Assembly (NCBI GenBank): GCA_022419385.1
Contig: JAJUBI010000005.1
Location: 4,154,001-4,218,000, forward strand
Direction of reading: 5' to 3'
Length of the DNA stretch: 64,000 nt
Origin: Paraconiothyrium sp. Pb-2020
Taxonomy: Eukaryota > Ascomycota > Dothideomycetes > Pleosporales > Didymosphaeriaceae
The translations under genes and the position numbers were made by a program. This document shows, piece after piece, positions 57,407-64,000 of the stretch. Positions within the stretch are counted from its first letter, which is position 1. Each line of letters begins with the position of its first letter. The notes under the pieces were generated by a model, which was not told the DNA's origin, made no database searches, and saw nothing but the letters and a program-made list of their open reading frames with translations.

Positions 57407-58742
57407 CTATGTCATGTTCTTGAGCAGGTACGCAAGACCCGCCCACGTCTCCTCACCGCTAGGCTTGATCTGAGCCGCAGGCAGCACGAAGCCGTTGGCG
57501 CCCGTGTCGCGAAGCTCGACAGTCATCGAGTACTTCACACCCGTGTTGCTACCCGCATTCTCAAGCGCGTAGTCAACCGAGGAGCCAGATACCTGGTAGA
57601 TAGTGGAGCAGATAGGGCCAGCGGTGAACGTCGTGCCGTGGACCGCCTTGAGCGCGGCAACGGCGCCCTTTGCGAGGCTGGCGTAGCTCGCGGAGTTGGG
57701 GACTGTGCCGGAGCAGGTGTAGCCATAGGGGTACATCCACAGCTGGGAGTACGAGTGGATGTCCATGTAGAGGATTGCGCCCTTTGCGCTGGAGGCGATG
57801 CTGTCGAGTTGGGCGCGGAGCGCCTTGTTCTCGACGGTGTCGCCTTGGGCCTGGCCCTTGTAGTCCTCGGCGCAGGGGTTCGTGGAGGCGCCGTTCGCCT
57901 GGCTCCAGTGGTTGGGCCAGTTGCGGTTGATGTCTGTGCCGACGCAGCTCGAGGTCGTGATGGACTTGCGGTTCTTGCGCCACATGCGGTCGGTGGACTG
58001 CGTGTAGGCGAAGCCGTCGGGGTTGACGATCGGGAAGATGTAGAAGTCGTACTTGTTCTTGTAGGACGCGTCATCTGTGTTGGTGGAGGTGAGGAGCTGG
58101 TATGCTGCGTACTCGACGACCATCGTGGTGATCCACTCGCGGGCATGCACCGTGCCATGCCATACCACGCCCTTCTGCGAGCCCTTGCCGCCGGAACCCC
58201 AGATGTGGATACCCTGGATGTTACGTCCTTCCAGAGAGTTACCTGCTGTAATGATCTCGGAGTTGCTTGGGTAGGCAGCAGAGAGATCCTTCAGCCACTG
58301 CAGGTGCTCCGCAATGGTGTGGTAAGCATTGAACCAGGTCGCGTTGGGAGCCGCGGCGGCAGAGAAGTCGGCTGATATACCGTTAGCGTATGGCCGAGAT
58401 TGCAGTGGGTAAAGGGTAATTACAGGCATAAGTCTCGAAGATCTCCTCTTGGGCAATTGAAGCACCAAGATCCTCGTGCATAACCAAGGAGCTGTAGCCC
58501 TGGATTCCAGACTCAAACTCCAAGGTCTGGAGAGGAGGAACTGGGATATCGACGACCGAGCTGGTTGCGACCTTGCCCTTCCATGTGCTTAGCTGGAGCT
58601 TGTTCATCACCGAACTGAGCTTGCTAGAATCTTCGCCGACGGTGACACGGTAGACCTTCCAACCATCGTAATTGACCTTGTTTTGGACGGCTGCGGCAGA
58701 TGCCAGGCCCAGGATGGCCGAGGAGATAGCGAAGAACTTCAT
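57407..58742 (-). CDS. Secreted M14 metallocarboxypeptidase (carboxypeptidase A-like)
   Basis: Two exons, 58742-58424 and 58371-57407, over a 52-bp intron; closes at 427 residues. A signal peptide (KFFAISSAILGLASAAA) and an activation propeptide of about 90 residues (WKVYRVTVGEDSSKLSSVMN) precede the peptidase. Zinc ligands are His and Glu in GTVHAREWIT and the second His in YMDIHSYSQLWMYPYG. The catalytic Glu is in MTVELRDTGANGFVLPA. Substrate residues are in GTDINRNWPNHW and YALENAGSNTGVKYS. It is expected to trim C-terminal residues from proteins outside the cell. I start at MKFFAIS, the residue that gives a normal signal peptide, rather than 11 codons earlier. Confidence 0.93.
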
Positions 58743-60078
58743 GTTGGAATTGACGAAGTGAGGCAACGTGAACAAATCGAGAACACCTACCGTAGTACTT
58801 ATAGTCGATACTGAGCGGTCTGGAGCAACATGTAGATCAAACAGATCTCTCAGTGTCTTTACACCTGCCCGTAACGAGTAGATGATGAGCGGGGGATGTG
58901 CCCCGTCCAGGAAGTTCGAATTCCAGGCGAATGGTATCTCGCGGTGACTTAATCTAAAAAGCTGCCATATAAAAGCACCGCACGCGTGACGATTCGGCCG
59001 GGCCTGTCCTACCTTAGGCTACCTGCATCTTAATTCCTTGCAACCAGTGGCCGTAAACGCCTCTCTGGCTGTGGCGATCACCGCTCGTGCCGCTGGCGAG
59101 TCTGGGCACAAGGCTTATCGACAAGCTTAAGTGCAGTATCTCATCCATTAGCTCCCGGAAGCTGGAGAAGACAAAACGATGGTGGCTTGGTTTTGCACAA
59201 CGACCTTCCACATTGGATGAGGCCCAGGAACATCGCTAAGGAAGGTCAATCAGGCTGCGGGGTCCTGGCAAGAAGAGGAAGTTGCTTTGGACCAAGCAAT
59301 TTGTCGCGCAGTATGCTCGGGGCCCTTGAGATAAGAGTGTAGGGCAATGATGTTGGATAGGCGGTGCTGGTGTTTTACGGGGGAGGTTGGAGGAAACGCG
59401 GAGGGTCCCACAAATCCATCGGGCGCGAAGATCTTGACACTAGCGAGCACATCGCAAGAAGCAGGGGCGGTCGCGTGACGTGCAATCTTCTGCTGGGGGA
59501 GGAAATTGCGAATGATTTCGTTCCGATTTGCGTTGTGTGAGGAATACACCGAGCGCATTCACAGCTGTACAACCAATTGTACGTCGCGAAGTCCTTATGC
59601 CTCCCAAATAGGCTGTGCACCCCCGAAACACGAGCACCCCTACACAACGAAGCTTAGCCGGAACATGTCTGCGTAGAAGGTGCGCAACCTACTGCGGCCA
59701 ACGTAGACTTTCTGGAGGATTCTTCTTTTATGTTCGAGATGCCACCAGAGAGGGTTATAAACTACGCTGGAGCGCTAACCGTTTCCGCATTCCAAATGCC
59801 GCCAGTTACCGCGGGCCGACATTTCGTTCGTCGTCACTTCTCCGCATGTTCGAGCACAACACAGCGAGTGCGGCCAGCGTTGCGAAACCAACGAAGTCTG
59901 AATACTGAGGTATATATTGGTCGCAATACGATGAAGGAAGCCCGGTAGCCTATAGGAGCATAGTCGAGGTCACGATCATCGCCGATGTGTTTACTCGGCT
60001 TCCGAACCTGAAGCCGACGACATTTCACACGCCGGACCGCTTCAACAACACCATCCTGGACGGAACGGTAATGACTGG
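58743..60078. other. Divergent intergenic, 1.3 kb
   Basis: Upstream of both the carboxypeptidase and the Zn2Cys6 regulator. Frames at 59250-60150 overlap on both strands without recognisable content. It probably holds both promoters. Confidence 0.45.
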
Positions 60079-62466
60079 ATGGAGTCGACAACTTCCCCAC
60101 AGCCGCCCGCAGAAGCCGTGCCGGATGCTGCCCAAGGCGACGAGCCACCTAAAATCAAGAGAGCGCATCAAGCATGTTTGAACTGTCGCAAGAGGAAGAG
60201 TCGATGTCTTTTGTATGAAACGCCTCGATGCCCCAAATTTTCAATTGCATGCTGATGATCCGATTCAAGAGACAATGACGGATCGGTACCGTGTCTTCGT
60301 TGTAAGCGAGATAACCTCGACTGTGTGCTGGGTGGCAGCAATCGTGGAGGTCGAAGAGTACGTCGCAAAACAGTAGAGGAGGGTATTCTCCCTTCCTTGA
60401 CCAATTACCACCAAGAGGAGAGTAGTTTCCCTTTAGGCAACGTTGGAACAACACCATGGGTCCGGGCCGACCCTGCCTCTCAGCTACCCGAAGGAGACAA
60501 CCAGCTCCACAGATCCGAAACGTCAACATCCGATGAGATGACCTTTCCTAATCTACAGAATCCTTCCGATGCTCTTGGTATACTTGCAAGAGTTGCAGAG
60601 TCTAGCTCGGAGGAGACTGCGCCCAATAACAATGCTCAACCAACAACTCAACCAATCGTCGCACCCCCAGTACGTACGCAATCGTCAATGATATATGGTT
60701 ATGATCCACTTGACAAAGGGACCATCACGCTACCTATAATACACCAATTGCTTGCGCGATACCAGGAGAATTACCATCCTTACTATCCGCTAGCCCGCGT
60801 GGAGACCTTTGATACCTCAAGGCTGGCCCACACGGCGAAGACAGAGCCTCATCTATTGACAGCCATTCTTGTCATCGCTTCAAAAGACCTAGTTGAAGAA
60901 CCCTACATCTACGAAGCATGCTCGGGGCATATGAAGAGCCTCGTATCCACCTTGGCTGCTGGCGGCGACGCAGGTGTCGAAGCTGTCGAAGCTCTTTTGA
61001 TCCTTGCCGAGTGGGCTCCCTATACACAAAGGAACTCGGGTAAGGTCGGTAAAGGCGAAGAAGACAAGGAAAGTTGGATGCACGTCGGCTTAGCGCTACG
61101 CATAGCTTACTTTCTGGCTCTGGACAAGTACTCTTTCCGTTTCGTAGATCAGGAGAAGGACCCCGACCATGATCGCAAGCGTCTCTTGTGGACATCCGCC
61201 TATGTTTCAGACCGACACATCTCTATACGCATAGGAAAAGCATTCTGGTCGAGAGGCCCCGGTCCGCTCACAACGCTTCGGCGTGAGGACTATCCTTCGC
61301 TGTTCCCGAGAAGCGCCAATCAGGAAGACTATGCAAGTATTTTCCAAGGTCAGTGACTAATTTTGTTCTTTCCCCAGCGTGTACTAATTAGTCCAGCCAA
61401 TCTGGAACTCACGCAGGTCTTCAGCAACGTCCATGACACCCTCTACTCGAACCCGGGTTCCAGTTTCCGCACGCACATGAGTGGCAGTTACATTAAGTTC
61501 ATCGACGATTTCCGTGCCGCCATTTACGGTTGGAAGAGTGTATGGGGTACACTTACCTGCTCACCGCCTCTGAAGGCTTGTCTACTAATGTCTTATGATT
61601 ATCTGCGATTATATATCAACGCGTTTGCCTTTCAAGCGACGATCCTCCGCGCGCTCCCCGCTGCTAATGGGTCCATAGACCCCTCTGCAGGTGGGCACAG
61701 CGACCGGCGAGGATCGAAAATGCACGCTCCACAGCGCGTCTTCGTCAACAATGTAGGAGCAGTTGGAGATGCACGGTTCATCTACGAAGGGCTTGATGCA
61801 GCAAAAGCTATCCTGACCACTGCCAATAACTTCGTCGATCCGGAAAAGTCGCTTCGCTACATGCCACTGCGGTACTACCTCTATCTGGTCTATGCCGGCG
61901 TCTTCCTCTACCGAGCACGCTGCACGGGCGTCATAAGCAACGACGAAGATCGCGCAATCCGCGCCATGATCAACGAAACCGTCATTCGTCTTCAGCGGAG
62001 CAGCGTGGGCGCCAACGTTGGGATTCACCACCCTGGCTCCCGTTACAGCCAGCTGCTCCGACTCCTCTGGGCCAAAGCACCCCGCAAAGACAAATCCGGC
62101 AACACCACCTTCAGACATCCAGGCACGCACGTAGCAAGTCACTCTCTCGATAGCGGTAGTGGAAACTACCCTCCTCTTCCAGGCCAAAGCGGCGTCTCGG
62201 CTCAGTCACCCTCACATACTGGCAGCACTGGTACTGCGGAGAGCCCTGCGATGACCGAGCAGATGGGTGATTTTGGGTGGACTGATCTCGGTGCTGTCGG
62301 AGACTTTGCCATAAATGGGAGCGGGATCACCGGACCGGTCGATGAGGCAGCGCTGTGGTCAGGTTTCTTGCCGTTGGATATGGGATGGAGTTCAGCGATG
62401 GGAGGCTCAGGATTAGGGTGGGATGGCATGGGATTCGAGGGAGCTGAATTGGGGATGACGTTCTAG
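60079..62466 (+). CDS. Zn2Cys6 transcription factor with fungal-specific regulatory domain
   Basis: Three exons, 60079-60212, 60270-61348 and 61397-62466, closing at 760 residues. The zinc cluster forms only after the first splice: CLNCRKRKSRC in exon 1 joins LLRDNDGSVPCLRCKRDNLDC, giving C-x2-C-x6-C-x10-C-x2-C-x6-C at about residues 34-65. The basic GGSNRGGRRVRRK linker follows. The middle homology region (about 180-500) has YHPYYPLARVETFD, LLTAILVIASKDL, YVSDRHISIRIGKAFWSRGP and AMINETVIRLQ. The tail is Gly/Ser-rich with an acidic and Trp patch (DFGWTDLGAVGDF) that could activate transcription. Target genes are unknown; nearby genes, including the divergent carboxypeptidase, are only candidates. 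Confidence 0.88.
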
Positions 62467-62720
62467 TCAACGTTGCCATGTTATGGAACGGTACGTTGTG
62501 GTGTGAAGGAAGGCTAGGCCAAGAGTAGACTATCGCGCGTTAGCTCTCGTCCATTTGTCACAGCAATCCACCTGTGACCAGTCGGGTTCAGCTCCGGAAG
62601 CTTGACAAGCTCACACAGGTCCTACTCCGAACACGTATCTGACGCAACCCAAGTAAGCATATACATCAACATCATCGACCCTCATGCGCGAGACCAGAAG
62701 GCCAGCGTCTATTCAGAATC
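62467..62720. other. Short intergenic stretch
   Basis: About 250 bp between two genes in the same direction; promoter of the downstream gene, nothing else seen. Confidence 0.5.
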
Positions 62721-63575
62721 ATGCCGAAAGTCACCGTTCATCTTGTTTCTCTACAACCCAGCAGCAACGCCTCGAACTTCATCAATGAACTCAAGCTAGT
62801 GAGCTTTGACGAGCCACCATATATCATGAAGGGCAAACCATGCGGCTGGGTACAAAGTCCCCGCAGTCTCCAAAAAGAGGAACTGACCGACCATGACTGG
62901 GACATCTTTCTCCTCACCAAGTCCGAGACCCTCCCAGTTGGAATGGCCGGGTCACTAGCGAACTATATATCCATCACCGTCGAAGTGCCTCAGGCGCAAT
63001 ACGACAACCTCCTATCCCAAGTGGACCAAAAGCCCCAGCCAGGGAAAGAAACACCCCCACTGCCAGAGGACTGGCAACCAGACGAAGTCCAAGCCGGCAG
63101 ACGAGGCTCAAAGTTCTACGGCAGGATCCCCTCACACGAAGTGCTCGATGCCCTCGACCGAGAAGAACACCCCGGCGAGCTCAGGCTAGATCATCCCATG
63201 GCGTGGTTCCTATCCAGCGCAGAACCAGCTAGCATACGAGGCTCGCCGACTTGTTTCTTCAATCTGTTCAAGTATAAGGATGGCGATAAGTCGACGCATG
63301 ATAGCTACATGTGGGGTTTCAAGGAGAAGTTTGGACCTGCGTCTGGTGCGCAGGTGAGGTTTATGGGACCTGTTGGGGATTTGAGGTTTGGGGCGGAGGA
63401 GTCAGGTGGGGGACAGGATGGCGGCGGGTGGGATGAGTCGAACCTGACGCAGTATGATAGTGTGTGGCATTATGCGTATATGTTAAGTACGGATGTGTAT
63501 AAAGAGTTGAATAGGGAGAAGGTTAGGGGGTTGGAGGATACGTGTATTCTTCTTGTGAATGAGTTGGCGCTATGA
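62721..63575 (+). CDS. Protein of unknown function, 284 residues
   Basis: Intronless. Starts MPKVTVHLVSLQP. Recognisable parts: a beta-strand start with VTVHLVSLQPSS and NFINELKL; an aromatic WDIFLLTKSETLPVGMAG; GSKFYGRIPSHEVLDALD; CFFNLFKYKDGDKSTHDSYM with WGFKEKFGPASGAQVRFMGP; and DSVWHYAYMLSTDVYKELN near the end. The last block, with a stress on H/Y/W and alternating beta and alpha, resembles dimeric alpha-beta barrel proteins (EthD/ABM type), but this is a guess. No signal peptide or membrane helix. It follows the Zn2Cys6 regulator in the same direction at 254 bp. Confidence 0.7.
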   Translation: MPKVTVHLVSLQPSSNASNFINELKLVSFDEPPYIMKGKPCGWVQSPRSLQKEELTDHDWDIFLLTKSETLPVGMAGSLANYISITVEVPQAQYDNLLSQVDQKPQPGKETPPLPEDWQPDEVQAGRRGSKFYGRIPSHEVLDALDREEHPGELRLDHPMAWFLSSAEPASIRGSPTCFFNLFKYKDGDKSTHDSYMWGFKEKFGPASGAQVRFMGPVGDLRFGAEESGGGQDGGGWDESNLTQYDSVWHYAYMLSTDVYKELNREKVRGLEDTCILLVNELAL

Positions 63576-64000
63576 GCGTTTCATGTTAATGGCGGTAAGT
63601 TCGTTTCTGTTTCTGTGAGTGCTTGCGGGAAGCTAAAGGAACGGTTGATTCAAGATACCTATCTACTACAAACTGTTGTCGGAAGGTGTTATGCATGCAC
63701 CTGATAGGAGTCACCCTACACTAGCCTACATAAGCATTTTCGCTACTCTCGCAATCCATCACTCCTGGACTCAACGTTTTCCAGCACAACCGACATATAC
63801 AAGCCTCCATAATCTGTCTATGTGCAAGGTTTTGCTCGACTATACCATACGTACCTGTAAGGTATCGCTGAGTTGAATGGCTAAAAATATCAACATTTCC
63901 TTTCGCTGTGGTTTGCGCCCCCGCCCCCGCGGTGATGGGCTGCAGTGCTACACCAGCAACTTTGGATCCCTGATATTTATGTGCCTTATCCGGTTAAAGG
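63576..64000. other. 3' flank at window end
   Basis: No gene is seen. A C/G-rich run lies at about 63916-63932. Confidence 0.5.

Noticed and set aside
57535..58158. Frame of 207 codons rich in Arg, Thr, Pro and Ser inside the carboxypeptidase
   Set aside because: It is a different frame of the same strand over the true exon, caused by GC-rich third positions.
1..64000. tRNA, rRNA, CRISPR or transposon features
   Set aside because: I looked for B-box-like GGTTCRANNC, terminal inverted repeats, transposase or reverse-transcriptase motifs and regular spacers by eye and found none I could support. A tRNAscan or repeat search would be decisive.

Overview
This is a 64 kb piece of a nuclear genome from a filamentous ascomycete (Pezizomycotina). 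The style of the predicted proteins suggests Dothideomycetes, but no marker in the window proves the class. The evidence is consistent throughout. Genes are split by introns of about 43-150 bp with GT...AG ends, many with a CTGAC/CTAAC-like branch site. Gene spacing is a few hundred bases on both strands. The gene set includes fungal landmarks such as the ERMES subunit Mdm34, Dug3, Irc22, Spt8 and Zn2Cys6 transcription factors. I see no operons, tRNA or rRNA genes, CRISPR arrays or intact transposons. Exon joins were worked out by hand; where I say the frame closes, the summed exon length divides by three.

Layout, left to right. 1-281: 3' end of a cysteine-rich, probably secreted protein. 1314-3869 (+): TRK potassium transporter. 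4033-4887 (-): class I methyltransferase. 5484-8042 (-): large membrane glycoprotein of unknown function. 8712-9328 (+): small two-helix membrane protein. 9725-11613 (-): CCCH zinc-finger protein with a possible PIN/NYN-like nuclease domain. 12230-13176 (+): Irc22/TRAP-alpha. 13540-14584 (-): aprataxin. 15137-19291 (+): DExH RNA helicase. 19781-25574 (+): a 1885-residue chimeric protein. 25657-27106 (-): tail-anchored unknown. 27610-28207 (+): short DUF7730/F-box-like gene. 28444-30485 (-): Pot1. 30877-32654 (+): importin alpha. 33620-34905 (+): Dug3. 35098-35427 (+): a broken gene remnant. 35854-36683 (-): UPF0643 protein. 38132-39999 (-): DeSI-thioredoxin-PUL fusion. 40727-41098 (-): small secreted protein. 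43133-44635 (-): Ipk1. 45352-47461 (-): Spt8. 48505-52782 (+): NFX1/Hrr1-type helicase. 53295-53747 (+): Ecm15/MTH1187. 54820-56646 (+): Mdm34. 57407-58742 (-): M14 carboxypeptidase. 60079-62466 (+): Zn2Cys6 regulator. 62721-63575 (+): unknown protein.

Most of the window is ordinary housekeeping sequence: potassium uptake, ER translocation, DNA-end repair, telomere capping, nuclear import, glutathione breakdown, phytate synthesis, SAGA transcription and mitochondrial tethering. The genes are not arranged as one pathway.

The most unusual locus is 19781-25574. It appears to encode a single protein carrying two copies of a PHD-like finger followed by a Zn2Cys6-like cluster, a further Zn2Cys6 cluster, a double-stranded-RNA-binding-like motif that only becomes complete after a 44-nt intron is removed, and a C-terminal segment with His, Asp and GxSG motifs in the order used by chymotrypsin-like serine peptidases. 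I do not recognise this architecture as a described family. A second RNA-biology gene, the Hrr1/ZNFX1-type helicase at 48505-52782, belongs to a family tied to RNAi and heterochromatin, but nothing in the window links the two directly.
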